Shown piece by piece: positions 40,652 through 49,485 of a DNA stretch of 64,000 nucleotides. Origin of the DNA: Sporosarcina oncorhynchi (GTDB lineage: Bacteria > Bacillota > Bacilli > Bacillales_A > Planococcaceae); NCBI RefSeq assembly GCF_033304615.1, contig NZ_CP129118.1, positions 1,422,001-1,486,000 on the forward strand. The letters are read 5' to 3'. Position numbers and translations under genes: made by a program. The notes below the pieces were generated by a model. The model searched no databases, had not been told where the DNA came from, and was given only the letters and a program-made list of their open reading frames with translations. Positions within the stretch are counted from its first letter, which is position 1. Each line of letters starts with the position of its first letter.

Positions 40652-40683
40652 ACATCGGCAGTAAAACAATGCCGATGTTTTTT
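40652..40683 (+). terminator. Terminator after rpoD
   Basis: Perfect stem ACATCGGCA (40652-40660) with TGCCGATGT (40670-40678), then six T. Confidence 0.9.
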
Positions 40684-40686
40684 GCT

Positions 40687-40852
40687 TGGATTAAAAAAAG
40701 TGGAAGCAGGCGTCTAGCCTCGACAGGCACTGGAGGACTTACCGAAAAGGTGCGCTCTTTGCGCCATTTCGGTAAGTCCGAAGTGACCCGAGAGGCTGCC
40801 TGCAGGAACTGGATTAAAAAAAGTGGAAGCAGGCGTCTAGCCTCGACAGGCA
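40687..40852. repeat. Structured intergenic repeat, one full and one partial copy
   Basis: A 43-base segment (40687-40729) recurs exactly at 40810-40852. The full unit (40687-40809) is a nested hairpin. GCAGGC (40706-40711) and AGCCTC (40716-40721) pair with GAGGCT-GCCTGC (40792-40803), CACT pairs with AGTG, and GGACTTACCGAAA (40735-40747) pairs perfectly with TTTCGGTAAGTCC (40767-40779). The second copy holds only the left arm. It has no coding content and no transposase. It looks like a REP/MITE-like element. Confidence 0.85.
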
Positions 40853-40892
40853 AATGATTCAATCGAACGAATAGGAGTAGGGGCGAATTTCG

Positions 40893-41444
40893 ATGAATGC
40901 TCAACGTAAGAAAATTATTATGACAGAAATCAATTATTGGAAAAGCAATAAATTGCTACCTGAGCATTACTGTGATTTCTTAATAACTCTTTATACGCAA
41001 GGAGAAGAAGATAGTAAAGTAGATATTTCGGATGCTGTCTTAGTTAAAGAAAAGAAAAGTATGAATGTAACAATCATGCTTTTTCTGTTGACTGCGCTGT
41101 TAAGCGGAATAGCACTATTTTTCATCACTGAATATCCTACAGTTACACTATCAATCGCGGCTTTGTTCACAATTAGCATATTAATTAAAACAATGTTTGG
41201 AAAAACAGCACGATCTGGTTTGAATTCATTTCTTTATATAATAGCTGCTTTTATGCTGCTACTCATATCATTAAAGATCTGGACCGTATTTTTCATCGGA
41301 CAACCTACATTGCTTGTCGGTCTATTAATCTTGAATTGTATGCTCTGGCTTTTGGCAGGCAGGCTATTAAAATTATTATACTTTACATTATCGGGTGCAG
41401 GTGGACTGCTTCTTATTATCGCTTTCATATTCAAAACTTTATAA
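40893..41444 (+). CDS. Uncharacterised membrane protein after rpoD
   Basis: A 183-residue protein. The N-terminal 55 residues are cytosolic (ITEINYWKSNKLLPEHYCDF-like segment, about 9-29) and are followed by five to six membrane helices to the C-terminus, arranged as hairpins. I do not recognise a characterised family. A YWK..LLPE.Y..FL..LY-type N-terminus is something I associate with unnamed Bacillales membrane proteins. It is not part of the usual rpoD-cccA neighbourhood. AGGAG lies before ATG 40893. Confidence 0.8.
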   Translation: MNAQRKKIIMTEINYWKSNKLLPEHYCDFLITLYTQGEEDSKVDISDAVLVKEKKSMNVTIMLFLLTALLSGIALFFITEYPTVTLSIAALFTISILIKTMFGKTARSGLNSFLYIIAAFMLLLISLKIWTVFFIGQPTLLVGLLILNCMLWLLAGRLLKLLYFTLSGAGGLLLIIAFIFKTL

Positions 41445-41454
41445 GATTTTCAAG

Positions 41455-41513
41455 AAATGTCCGGTGTCTGCCATTCTTCTGATAGAATGGTTTTGATAGT
41501 CGGACATTTTTCT
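41455..41513 (+). terminator. Terminator after the membrane protein gene
   Basis: AAATGTCCG (41455-41463) pairs with CGGACATTT (41501-41509), with an inner CCATTCT/AGAATGG stem, then T. The next gene's -35 and spacer lie within its right half. Confidence 0.8.
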
Positions 41514-41520
41514 GTATAAT
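41493..41520 (+). promoter_or_regulatory. SigA promoter of the acyl-CoA dehydrogenase gene
   Basis: TTGATA (41493-41498), 16-base spacer, TATAAT (41515-41520). It overlaps the preceding terminator hairpin and is directly followed by a cre site. Confidence 0.75.
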
Positions 41521-41524
41521 AGTA

Positions 41525-41540
41525 TTGTAAGCGTTCACAA
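41525..41540 (+). promoter_or_regulatory. CcpA catabolite-response element (cre)
   Basis: TTGTAAGCGTTCACAA matches the cre consensus WTGNAANCGNWNNCAW at every position. It lies over the predicted transcription start (about 41527), a position where CcpA binding represses. Confidence 0.85.
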
Positions 41541-41558
41541 TTAAAGGGGATGAAGAAA

Positions 41559-42698
41559 TTGAATTTTGATTTGACAGATGAGCAACAGATGATTAAAAAG
41601 ATGATGCGGGAGTTTTCTGATGAAGTAGTTGCACCTGGAGCTATTGAACGGGATCGTACGAAAGCGTTCCCAATTGAGATTTTCAAGCAGCTATCAGAAA
41701 TGGGGATGATGGGCCTGCCGTTCGATGAGAAATATGGCGGCGGAGGAGCAGATACAACGAGTTTTGCTATTGTTACGGAAGAATTGAGCAGGGGATGCGC
41801 ATCGACAGGAATTACGTACTCAGCACATATTTCGTTAGGTGGAGCACCGTTGAATCTCTTTGGAACGGAAGAACAAAAACAGAAGTATTTAGCACCAATC
41901 TGTTCAGGTGAATCATTCGGAGCTTTTGGACTGACTGAACCGAATGCGGGTTCTGATGCTGGGGGCACTCAGACGACCGCTATTGAAGATGGTGACGATT
42001 ATATTATAAACGGCTCAAAAGTATACATTACAAATGCAAGCCATGCTAAGCACTTGGCGCTTACAGCAATTACAGGGACGGAAAATGGCAAGAAAGAAAT
42101 CAGTGCAATTATCGTTCCGACGAACGCGGAAGGATTTACAGTTATCGACAATTATGAAAAAATGGGCTTAAATGCTTCCAATACGACAGAACTCGTGCTG
42201 GATAATGTCCGCGTTCCGAAAGAGAACCTGTTAGGGAAGCAAGGGAACGGTTTCAGACAGTTCTTGGTCACATTGGATGGTGGACGCATTGGAATCGGTG
42301 CAATGGCTGTAGGAATCGCTCAGGCGGCATATGATCGTGCTTTGAAATATTCCAAAGAACGCAAGCAATTTGGCAAAACGTTATCAGAATTCCAAGTAAC
42401 TCAGTTTAAGTTGGCGGACATGGCCATGAAAATTGAATTGGCTCGAACAATGGTCTATAAAGCCGCTTGGCTGAAAGATCAAGGACGTTCATTCACAAAA
42501 GAAGCTGCGATGTGTAAATTGTATGCGTCTGAAATTGCAATGGAAGTTGCAGATGAAGCGATTCAAATCCATGGCGGTTATGGCTATATGAAAGAATATG
42601 AAGTCGAACGTTATATGAGAGATGCGAAACTTCTTGAAATCGGAGAAGGAACTTCCGAAGTACAACGTATGGTAATTGCACGTCAAATCGGTTGCTAA
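41559..42698 (+). CDS. Acyl-CoA dehydrogenase
   Basis: FAD-dependent dehydrogenase of fatty or branched-chain acyl-CoA, 379 residues. Family motifs: FGLTEPNAGSDAGG (FAD/substrate), RKQFGKTLSEFQ, QIHGGYGYMKEYEVERYMRD and the catalytic glutamate in EIGEGTSEVQ. Chain-length preference cannot be told from sequence. AAAGGGG at 41543-41549 fits TTG 41559. ATG 41550 is in frame but abuts the site. The cre site and promoter just upstream indicate glucose repression. It is a newcomer between rpoD and cccA compared with B. subtilis. Confidence 0.93.
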   Translation: MNFDLTDEQQMIKKMMREFSDEVVAPGAIERDRTKAFPIEIFKQLSEMGMMGLPFDEKYGGGGADTTSFAIVTEELSRGCASTGITYSAHISLGGAPLNLFGTEEQKQKYLAPICSGESFGAFGLTEPNAGSDAGGTQTTAIEDGDDYIINGSKVYITNASHAKHLALTAITGTENGKKEISAIIVPTNAEGFTVIDNYEKMGLNASNTTELVLDNVRVPKENLLGKQGNGFRQFLVTLDGGRIGIGAMAVGIAQAAYDRALKYSKERKQFGKTLSEFQVTQFKLADMAMKIELARTMVYKAAWLKDQGRSFTKEAAMCKLYASEIAMEVADEAIQIHGGYGYMKEYEVERYMRDAKLLEIGEGTSEVQRMVIARQIGC

Positions 42699-42766
42699 TG
42701 TAGAAAGTTTGTCGAATTTGTCACAAAGGTTGAAATCTACAGGGATAACTCTTTCAGTTTTTCTTC

Positions 42767-42800
42767 ATATACAGTACAATATTAGATGTGCACTGTATAT
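42767..42800 (+). promoter_or_regulatory. Operator-like inverted repeat at the cccA promoter
   Basis: ATATACAGT (42767-42775) and ACTGTATAT (42792-42800) are exact inverted copies 16 bases apart. The left copy overlaps a -10-like TACAAT (42775-42780). It may be a repressor/activator site or a leader hairpin. Confidence 0.55.
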
Positions 42801-42837
42801 ATTTACAGAATAATTCCTTGTGAAGGAGGGTAATTCA

Positions 42838-43218
42838 ATGAAAAACAATCCCGTAGTGCCTTATATCCTAATATTTGCGCTTGGATTAGGACTTATTTTC
42901 TTCATGTCACTTTACGGTCTCGATCAGAAAAAAGAAATTGCTGCAACGGACGAGGAAGGTAACACTGAAGAAACAGAAGGTGGCTCAGCAGCCGCTGAAG
43001 ATTTCGATCCTGAAGCCTTCGTTCAAGGTCAATGTATTAGCTGTCATGGTGGTGACCTAACTGGAGCATTCGGTCCAAGCCTAGTTGGTTTGACTGACTC
43101 AGAAGAAACGGTTCACGACATCATTAAAAATGGTCAAGGCGGTATGCCTGCATTTGGAGACAAGCTTGCAGATGAGCAAATTGACGAATTGACTGAATAT
43201 CTCTTTACACTTAAATAA
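42838..43218 (+). CDS. cccA: Membrane-bound cytochrome c550
   Basis: A 126-residue cytochrome c with one N-terminal membrane anchor (about residues 8-26), an acidic Glu/Thr/Ala linker and a heme domain outside the membrane. The heme motif is CISCH (about residue 67), with a C-terminal axial methionine in [13 protein letters not shown] 42838 has GAAGGAGGG upstream. The gene follows rpoD in Bacillales generally, here after a two-gene insertion. Confidence 0.92.
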   Translation: MKNNPVVPYILIFALGLGLIFFMSLYGLDQKKEIAATDEEGNTEETEGGSAAAEDFDPEAFVQGQCISCHGGDLTGAFGPSLVGLTDSEETVHDIIKNGQGGMPAFGDKLADEQIDELTEYLFTLK

Positions 43219-43224
43219 GAGTGG

Positions 43225-43269
43225 AAAACCATCGGAAGTGGCTGAAATATGCCATTCCGATGGTTTTTT
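43225..43269 (+). terminator. Terminator after cccA
   Basis: Perfect stem AAAACCATCGGAA (43225-43237) with TTCCGATGGTTTT (43255-43267), T-run. Confidence 0.88.
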
Positions 43270-43331
43270 GATTTCTGGCAATGAACGGCGAAATCCCGTA
43301 CAATTAAGTGAACAGAAAGGCGGGGAATTGA

Positions 43332-44009
43332 TTGAATCATGATAAATTATCAGATAGGCTGACGGGAGTTGCCGATTTTGTCGAACAAGGTGCAATCCTT
43401 GCCGATATCGGAAGTGACCATGCTTATTTACCATGCTATCTAATTGGTACAGGGAAAATTAATAAAGCGATAGCTGGGGAAGTTGTAAAAGGTCCATTTG
43501 AATCTGCAAAACGAAATGTTGAAAGAAAAAAACTATCTGACCAAATTACCGTCCGATTGGCGAATGGGTTGGCTGCAATAGATCCAAAAGATCATGTCGA
43601 TACGATTACAATCGCCGGCATGGGTGGTCCGTTAATCGCTTCTATATTGGAAGACGGCTCTAGCGCACTAACCTCCGTTAAAAGAATTATCGCTCAACCG
43701 AACATACACGCATCATCCATACGTATATGGGCAATGCAAAACGGTTGGAAGATTGTGGACGAGCGAATTCTGAAAGAAGATCATAAAATTTACGAAATTC
43801 TTGTTTTGGAAAGAGGACAGGCAACTTACAATGAATTACAATTGCTTGTCGGACCAGTTTTGATGATTGAAAAATCAGCGATTTTCTTAGAGAAATGCGA
43901 CGAGAAGCATCGGAGTGGCAGCGCATTTTTGATTCTTTGGAGCATGCCGGCAACTCTGAAGATATCAATGATAAAAAGAATGAACTGGAAAAGAAAATGG
44001 AGTTGGTAA
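43332..44009 (+). CDS. trmK: tRNA m1A22 methyltransferase TrmK, frameshifted 3' end
   Basis: Methylates A22 of tRNAs. The SAM domain is intact: ILADIGSDHAYLP, AGEVVKGPFESA, TITIAGMGGPLIASIL and AQPNIHASSIRIW. After EKSAIFLEK (codon ending 43895) the translation becomes unlike the family and stops at 44009. If one G is restored after 43897, TGC becomes TGG and the frame reads WRREASEWQRIFDSLE and on to TGA 44027-44029, which overlaps the next start TTG 44026. So the intact gene was most likely 43332-44029, about 232 residues. TTG start after GGCGGGG. A genuine mutation and a sequencing error cannot be told apart here. Confidence 0.88.
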   Translation: MNHDKLSDRLTGVADFVEQGAILADIGSDHAYLPCYLIGTGKINKAIAGEVVKGPFESAKRNVERKKLSDQITVRLANGLAAIDPKDHVDTITIAGMGGPLIASILEDGSSALTSVKRIIAQPNIHASSIRIWAMQNGWKIVDERILKEDHKIYEILVLERGQATYNELQLLVGPVLMIEKSAIFLEKCDEKHRSGSAFLILWSMPATLKISMIKRMNWKRKWSW

Positions 44010-44025
44010 GGAGGGTATTATCATC

Positions 44026-45147
44026 TTGAAAAAAGTGAATGGACATGAAATCATTACGTTGTTTGAACAATGGTCGCCAAAACGGTTTGCTGAGGACTGG
44101 GATCCTATAGGTCTGCATATAGGACAGTTGAACCGTCCAGTAGAAAAGGTGCTCGTCACATTGGATGTGAACGAAATGGTAATCGATGAAGCAATTGAAG
44201 CAGGTGTGAACTTAATCATCGCACATCATCCACCGATATTCCGTCCAATGAAACATATTTGGACAGATACACCTCAAGGAAGACTTATTGAGAAGTGCAT
44301 TAAACATGACATCTCTGTTTACGCAGCACATACAAACTTAGATGTAGCACCGGGAGGCGTTAACGACCTTCTCGTGGATAAGCTTAACTTAAAAGAAGTG
44401 CAAGTGATGGCACCTTCAATTTCCGACCCACTCTATAAACTTGCAGTTTTCTGTCCAGTGGAACATGCTGAAAACTTACGTACTGTACTAGCGCATGCAG
44501 GTGCAGGAGCGTTAGGAGATTATGTCGGATGCAGTTTCAGTTCAATTGGAATAGGACGTTTCACGCCTGCTGAAGGAGCAAATCCGTTCATCGGACAAGT
44601 CGGCAAAGAAGAAGCGGTGTCTGAAGAGCGGATTGAAGTTGTTTTGCCTGGACCAATGAGATCGATAGTCGTGAAGGCGATGCTTGCCGCCCATCCATAT
44701 GAAGAGCCGGCTTATGACTTTTTTATGTTAGATCAGCGAACAGAGGAATTCGGGCTGGGTAGAGTCGGTAAATTGGATAAAGAAATGAGCCTGGAAGAAT
44801 TCGCCCGTTATGTTAAAAGCGCATTTGATGTTCCGGCAGTTAGGGTAGTAGGAAATTTTAATAAAAGCGTGCGTAAAGTTGCTATTCTCGGTGGGAGTGG
44901 CAGTAAGTATATACGTGATGCAAAACGAACAGGTGCGGATGTCTTTGTGACAGGAGACATGGATTTCCATAGTGCGCAGGATGCAGAACTGCTCGATTTA
45001 GGAATCGTCGATCCGGGTCATCATGTGGAAAAAGTGATGATTGAAGGTGTGGCAAAAAAGATGGAAGATTTATGCGCGGAAAAAGGGTATGAAATTACGT
45101 TCATCCGATCAGTAGTTGACACTGAGCCGTTTCGCTTTATCATGTAA
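44026..45147 (+). CDS. yqfO: Nif3/DUF34 family metal-binding protein YqfO
   Basis: A 373-residue Nif3-like protein of the long form, with a PII/CutA-like insert (about residues 125-235). The two-metal motifs are IIAHHPPIFRP (about residues 64-74), AAHTNLDVAPGG and, near the end, DPGHHVEKVM. It is sometimes annotated as GTP cyclohydrolase I type 2, which is not established. The start is TTG 44026, downstream of AAGGAGGG. It overlaps the reconstructed trmK stop, the conserved pairing. Confidence 0.92.
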   Translation: MKKVNGHEIITLFEQWSPKRFAEDWDPIGLHIGQLNRPVEKVLVTLDVNEMVIDEAIEAGVNLIIAHHPPIFRPMKHIWTDTPQGRLIEKCIKHDISVYAAHTNLDVAPGGVNDLLVDKLNLKEVQVMAPSISDPLYKLAVFCPVEHAENLRTVLAHAGAGALGDYVGCSFSSIGIGRFTPAEGANPFIGQVGKEEAVSEERIEVVLPGPMRSIVVKAMLAAHPYEEPAYDFFMLDQRTEEFGLGRVGKLDKEMSLEEFARYVKSAFDVPAVRVVGNFNKSVRKVAILGGSGSKYIRDAKRTGADVFVTGDMDFHSAQDAELLDLGIVDPGHHVEKVMIEGVAKKMEDLCAEKGYEITFIRSVVDTEPFRFIM

Positions 45148-45155
45148 TAGAGAAA

Positions 45156-45195
45156 AAAAGTTGTTCCGCCCTATTTCGATGGCGGAACAACTTTT
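45156..45195. terminator. Convergent terminator, yqfO/ispH
   Basis: AAAAGTTGTTCCGCC (45156-45170) pairs perfectly with GGCGGAACAACTTTT (45181-45195). A-run and T-run at opposite ends allow use in both directions. Confidence 0.9.
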
Positions 45196-46175
45196 CATTC
45201 ATTAAGCGCATAAGGTTCAATCCGTTTAACGGGTTCAGGATTTTTAATTTTTGGAAGAATACGGTCCAATTTGAATGTACTTTCCGGTATATGAGTCGCT
45301 GGATCTTCAGGATCAAACTTATCAAGGAAATTAATCACTTCACGGACAATTAATGTCGGGGTAGAAGCACCGGCTGTTACGGAAACTGTTTTCACGCCTT
45401 CTAACCATTGGATATCAATCTCCGAAACATCTGAAATCCGATAGGAAGGTGTATTAGCAATTTCGACTGAAACTTGTGTCAGACGATTAGAGTTATTGCT
45501 CTTAGGGTCACCTACGACAATTAACAAATCGGATTCACCGGCTTGCTCGGCGACGGCTTCCTGTCGAACTTGTGTAGCGAGACAAATCTCTTTATGCACT
45601 TCGATATGTGGAAACTTTTCTTTAAGGGCTTCCATGATATGAACGACGTCCCATTGACTCATCGTCGTCTGATTTGTTACTAGCAATTTATCATTGCTAA
45701 GTTCAAGTCCTTCAACATCATCTAGCGTTTCAATCAAATGAACGGCATGCGGTGCAACACCAATTGCTCCTTCAGGCTCTGGATGATGCCTTTTGCCAAT
45801 ATAAACAATGTCATATCCTTCGGCGGTCTTCTCTTCGATTAAATCGTGTGTCACGGTCACATCAGGGCACGTCGCATCAATGGATACAAGTCCTTTGCGA
45901 CGGGCAAGTTCCCGGACTTCTGGCGATACACCATGAGCAGTGAAGATGACAGTTCCTGTCTCGACCTTCTCGAGAATCTCCAGTCGGTTTTCCCCGTCCA
46001 ACGTAATAATACCGTCTTCTTCAAATGCATCTGTAACATGTTTATTATGAACAATCATGCCAAGTATATAAATAGGTCTAGGCAATGTTTTGTCGAGCGC
46101 TGCATTTCTTGCAATGACCATTGCATCGACAACCCCGTAGCAATAACCGCGAGGGGAAATCTTCATTACTTTCAT
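45195..46175 (-). CDS. ispH: HMBPP reductase IspH
   Basis: Last step of the MEP isoprenoid pathway: reduces HMBPP to IPP and DMAPP with a 4Fe-4S cluster. Cluster cysteines are in [14 protein letters not shown] and CLATQVRQ. It is 326 residues. Start ATG 46175. ATG 46166 is an alternative and both have a GGAG nearby. ispG, the previous enzyme, lies at 52181-53305, so both iron-sulfur steps are within 8 kb. Confidence 0.96.
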   Translation of the reverse strand: MKVMKISPRGYCYGVVDAMVIARNAALDKTLPRPIYILGMIVHNKHVTDAFEEDGIITLDGENRLEILEKVETGTVIFTAHGVSPEVRELARRKGLVSIDATCPDVTVTHDLIEEKTAEGYDIVYIGKRHHPEPEGAIGVAPHAVHLIETLDDVEGLELSNDKLLVTNQTTMSQWDVVHIMEALKEKFPHIEVHKEICLATQVRQEAVAEQAGESDLLIVVGDPKSNNSNRLTQVSVEIANTPSYRISDVSEIDIQWLEGVKTVSVTAGASTPTLIVREVINFLDKFDPEDPATHIPESTFKLDRILPKIKNPEPVKRIEPYALNE

Positions 46176-46243
46176 TCAGCTCCACACTCCTCAAAAGGGA
46201 TCTGTATCCATTATAGCGGAGTCTGGCAACTGATTCAAAATTA

Positions 46244-46705
46244 TTAGTTGGGCGGTTGGAAAATACGCGGGTTGGACTGACCTAACGGCGTACCGGCAGG
46301 CGGAACTCTGGTAGGTACAGTTTGAGCTGCCGCAGGACCTGCTCCAGCGGACGGGAGTGACTGGAAGCCTTTATATAATCTCCACATCGCGGGAAGGTTC
46401 TGAACCATTGGAGCCATCTGTTGGACGAGAGGTGCGAATTGTTGTGCGGTAGACAAAAAACGGTTGGCTGTCTGCATGTACATTTCCATTTTTGAACCAT
46501 CTTGCTGTTGACCTTGCGCTGGTGATCCATATGGATTTTCCATCTGATTTACTGGATACGCTCGCCTTTGTTGCATACCCTGGTTGGTGTATTGCATAAC
46601 CGGGTCGGCATATTGCTGCCCTGGGTAACCGTATTGGATGGGCTGTGCCCTCGCCGCAGGAGGAGGTTGATTGCCCGTGAATGGATAGAAGGATTCGTAT
46701 CTCAT
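46244..46705 (-). CDS. yqfQ: YqfQ/VrrA-like proline-glutamine-rich protein
   Basis: A 153-residue protein. The first 75 residues are rich in Gln, Tyr, Pro and Gly (QYGYPGQQYADP), the middle helix contains FLSTAQQFAPLVQQMAPM and NLPAMWRLYKGFQSLPS, and the tail is Pro/Ala-rich. The central part is the YqfQ-family signature, and the location between ispH and divergent cshB is conserved. Function unknown. The family is often linked to spores. The start has AAAGGGG upstream. Confidence 0.87.
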   Translation of the reverse strand: MRYESFYPFTGNQPPPAARAQPIQYGYPGQQYADPVMQYTNQGMQQRRAYPVNQMENPYGSPAQGQQQDGSKMEMYMQTANRFLSTAQQFAPLVQQMAPMVQNLPAMWRLYKGFQSLPSAGAGPAAAQTVPTRVPPAGTPLGQSNPRIFQPPN

Positions 46706-46818
46706 GATATACCCCTTTCTTTTTAGTCATTGTGAGCATTCACAATATATACTATGCGAAAATCACATACGGCGGAACGGAATCATGCTACAATAAGAAT
46801 ACGTTAGGAGGCATATAA

Positions 46819-48120
46819 ATGTCTAAATTCACAGATTACAAATTTAAACCGTTTTTACGGGAAGCAATTGAACGGTTAGGTTTTGAAGAACCTACACCAA
46901 TTCAAAAAGAAATGATTCCGTTGATTCTAAAAGGATCAAATGCGATTGGCCAAGCCCACACCGGAACCGGAAAGTCTCATAGTTTCCTTATTCCAATCGT
47001 CGAACGTCTTGATGAAGAAAAAGAAGAGTTGCAGGCTGTCATCACGGCACCAACAAGAGAACTTGCCACGCAACTTTATGAAGAACTCAATAAGATGCTC
47101 GAAAAAACAGGGATCCGCAGTTCAATCTTAATCGGTGGAACAGACAAACAACGTTCCATTGACAAATTGAAATCCAATCCCCATATAATTGTTGGAACAC
47201 CGGGAAGAATCCGAGATCTGACAGAAGTGAAAGCGTTGAATATTCATACGGCGTCCATACTTGTAATAGACGAAGCGGATCTTGCATTTGATATGGGATT
47301 CATCGAAGATATCGATCAGTTCGCTTCCAAAATGCCGAGTAATCTTGAAATGTATGTGTTCTCTGCGACAATACCAGAAAAGCTTAAGCCATTTCTTTCG
47401 AAGTATATGGAAAGTCCAATACATGTACAGATTGGCAATAAAAAGCCGTTGACTGAAGGGATGCAATATTCCTTGGTCCCTGTACGGAGCATGGATCGTA
47501 AAAAGAAATTGCTTCATGTATTGCAGGCCATTAATCCTTATTTGGCGATTGTTTTTACAAACACGAAACAGAATACAGATGAAGTTGCAAATTACCTTGC
47601 TACCCACGGTATTAAAGCTGGACGAATTCACGGGGCATTAAATGCGCGTGAACGAACACGGATGATGAAACAAATCCGCGATCTTGACTATCAATTTATC
47701 GTCGCAACAGATCTTGCTGCCCGTGGAATTGATATTCCAGGCGTAAGTCATGTCATCAACTATGAATTACCCGATGAGAATGAATTCTTCATACACAGAG
47801 TCGGTAGAACTGCACGGGCAGGTCTAGAAGGGATTGCCATCACTCTTTACGATCCATCAGAAGATGATAAAATCGTCCAGATTGAAAAAATGGGCATTCC
47901 ATTCATTCATGAAGATGTCAAAAATGGCGAGTGGACGGAAGTCAAAGAGCGGAATGCACGTAAAAAACGTGTAAAGGAAAGTGATGAACTTGATCGGAAA
48001 GCGGGTTCATTCGTCCGAAAACCTGACAAAGTTAAACCAGGCTATAAAAAGAAGATGACGAAGGATATAGAGAACTTTAAAAAGAGGGAAAGGAGACTGA
48101 AACGTAAAAATGGGAAATGA
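46819..48120 (+). CDS. cshB: DEAD-box RNA helicase CshB
   Basis: ATP-dependent RNA helicase of 433 residues used in ribosome assembly and cold adaptation. Motifs: Q motif ([13 protein letters not shown]), AHTGTGKS (Walker A), [15 protein letters not shown] (DEAD), SATIPEK, and [10 protein letters not shown]. The C-terminal tail is Lys/Arg-rich. It is divergent from yqfQ and overlaps nfo by 11 bases. A -10-like TACAAT lies just before AGGAGG. Confidence 0.95.
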   Translation: MSKFTDYKFKPFLREAIERLGFEEPTPIQKEMIPLILKGSNAIGQAHTGTGKSHSFLIPIVERLDEEKEELQAVITAPTRELATQLYEELNKMLEKTGIRSSILIGGTDKQRSIDKLKSNPHIIVGTPGRIRDLTEVKALNIHTASILVIDEADLAFDMGFIEDIDQFASKMPSNLEMYVFSATIPEKLKPFLSKYMESPIHVQIGNKKPLTEGMQYSLVPVRSMDRKKKLLHVLQAINPYLAIVFTNTKQNTDEVANYLATHGIKAGRIHGALNARERTRMMKQIRDLDYQFIVATDLAARGIDIPGVSHVINYELPDENEFFIHRVGRTARAGLEGIAITLYDPSEDDKIVQIEKMGIPFIHEDVKNGEWTEVKERNARKKRVKESDELDRKAGSFVRKPDKVKPGYKKKMTKDIENFKKRERRLKRKNGK

Positions 48121-49015
48121 TCAACCATTGCTGTTAGGTTCACACGTCTCAATGAGTGGAAAGAAAATGCTACTCGGATCCAGTGAAGAGGCTGCTGGGT
48201 ATGGAGCAACTACGTTCATGATCTACACGGGTGCTCCACAAAACACGCGGAGAAAGCCGATAGAAGAACTGAATATTGAGGAAGGCACAGCACATATGAC
48301 TGCTAATGGATTATCCAATATCGTCGTGCATGCACCTTATATCATCAATATTGGCAACACCACGAAGCCAGAAACATTCAGATTAGGTGTCGATTTCCTT
48401 CAACAGGAAATACATCGGACTGCTTCACTAGGAGCAGATCAGATTGTTCTCCATCCGGGTGCCCATGTGGGTGCTGGTGCAGATGCGGGCATTGCTAAAA
48501 TTATCGAAGGTTTGAACGAAGTACTTTCTGATGATTCAACGGTTCGTATCGCACTGGAAACGATGGCTGGAAAAGGCAGCGAGTGTGGCAGAAACTTTGA
48601 TGAAATTGCAAGAATTATTGATGGTGTAAAAAACAATGAACGTCTAACAGTTTGTTTCGATACTTGCCACGTACATGATGCAGGTTATGATATCGTCAAT
48701 GATTTTGAAGGCGTCCTTGACGAGTTCAATAGAATTGTCGGCAAAAACCGAATTTCTGTTATACATGTCAATGACAGTAAAAATGAGCGTGGAGCGATGA
48801 AGGATCGTCATGAAAATATCGGACACGGCCATATCGGCTTCGAACCGCTTAATTTTATTGTTCATCATCCTGATTTCAAGTTAATTCCGAAAATCCTTGA
48901 AACACCTTTTGTCGGCAATGATCCTAAAAAGAAGGTAGCCCCGTACAAAATGGAAATAGAGATGTTCAAAGCGAATAAATTCCAACCCGAAATGCGTGAG
49001 TTGCTGTTCGTTTAA
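48110..49015 (+). CDS. nfo: Endonuclease IV
   Basis: AP endonuclease for base-excision repair, 301 residues, TIM-barrel fold with three zinc ions. Motifs: [12 protein letters not shown] at the N-terminus, [49 protein letters not shown] and [18 protein letters not shown] lies ahead of ATG 48110 inside cshB. In sporulating bacilli this enzyme also protects germinating spores. Confidence 0.96.
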   Translation: MGNDQPLLLGSHVSMSGKKMLLGSSEEAAGYGATTFMIYTGAPQNTRRKPIEELNIEEGTAHMTANGLSNIVVHAPYIINIGNTTKPETFRLGVDFLQQEIHRTASLGADQIVLHPGAHVGAGADAGIAKIIEGLNEVLSDDSTVRIALETMAGKGSECGRNFDEIARIIDGVKNNERLTVCFDTCHVHDAGYDIVNDFEGVLDEFNRIVGKNRISVIHVNDSKNERGAMKDRHENIGHGHIGFEPLNFIVHHPDFKLIPKILETPFVGNDPKKKVAPYKMEIEMFKANKFQPEMRELLFV

Positions 49016-49049
49016 ATTCTACTGAAGTAGTAAGAATTATGCGATTTTA

Positions 49050-49096
49050 AAACGATGACGCCATCCCTTTTTCAAATGGGATGGCGTCATTGTTTT
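49050..49096. terminator. Convergent terminator, nfo/yqfT
   Basis: GATGACGCCATCCC (49054-49067) pairs with GGGATGGCGTCATT (49078-49091), extended by A/T pairs, T-rich ends in both directions. Confidence 0.88.
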
Positions 49097-49341
49097 CAAA
49101 TCATATCTAGGTATTGACGAAAAAGCTCTTCACCTTTTTTATCCCCAACTGCTAATTTGACTTTAGCGATGAAACTTTCTGGTATGCCTGTAAACAGCCA
49201 ATGAAATGAAATTTCATCGATTAGTGGTCGTAAAGCACGTATTTCCTTTACTGACAAATCAATTCCGTATGAATCAGCGAGTACCTTCGCTTCTGCATCA
49301 CTTTTCATTTTGATGTCATTTAGTAATTGCATATACTCCAA
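49096..49341 (-). CDS. yqfT: YqfT/DUF2624 small protein
   Basis: An 81-residue soluble, helical, acidic protein with LADSYGIDLSVKEIRALRP in the middle. It belongs to a small Bacillales-only family at this location, next to nfo. Function unknown. The start is either TTG 49341 (GGTGA upstream) or ATG 49332 (GGAG upstream, four bases away). Confidence 0.8.
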   Translation of the reverse strand: MEYMQLLNDIKMKSDAEAKVLADSYGIDLSVKEIRALRPLIDEISFHWLFTGIPESFIAKVKLAVGDKKGEELFRQYLDMI

Positions 49342-49405
49342 AGTTCACCATTCCTTCTCAAAGAGTTGTGTCGCTAAGCAATTTCGTTTATACTTTTACG
49401 AGTAA

Positions 49406-49418
49406 TCGTAATCGTTCC
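49406..49418 (+). promoter_or_regulatory. Possible Zur box upstream of znuC
   Basis: TCGTAATCGTTCC resembles the left half of the Zur consensus TCGTAATNATTACGA, with a degenerate right half. A tight palindrome TACGA-GTAA-TCGTA overlaps it (about 49397-49410). The zinc operon downstream encodes Zur, so autoregulation is expected. Confidence 0.45.
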
Positions 49419-49485
49419 TATTTAAAAATTCGCAATAGCTTACTATTAATGTTGAAGTCTTGTTAAATCAGAAAGGGTACTACAC

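Noticed and set aside
40687-40852. The repeat as a CRISPR array, a tRNA-like gene or an IS element
   Set aside because: Only two copies, one partial, no spacer series, no transposase and no cloverleaf. The nested hairpin fits a REP/MITE-like element better.
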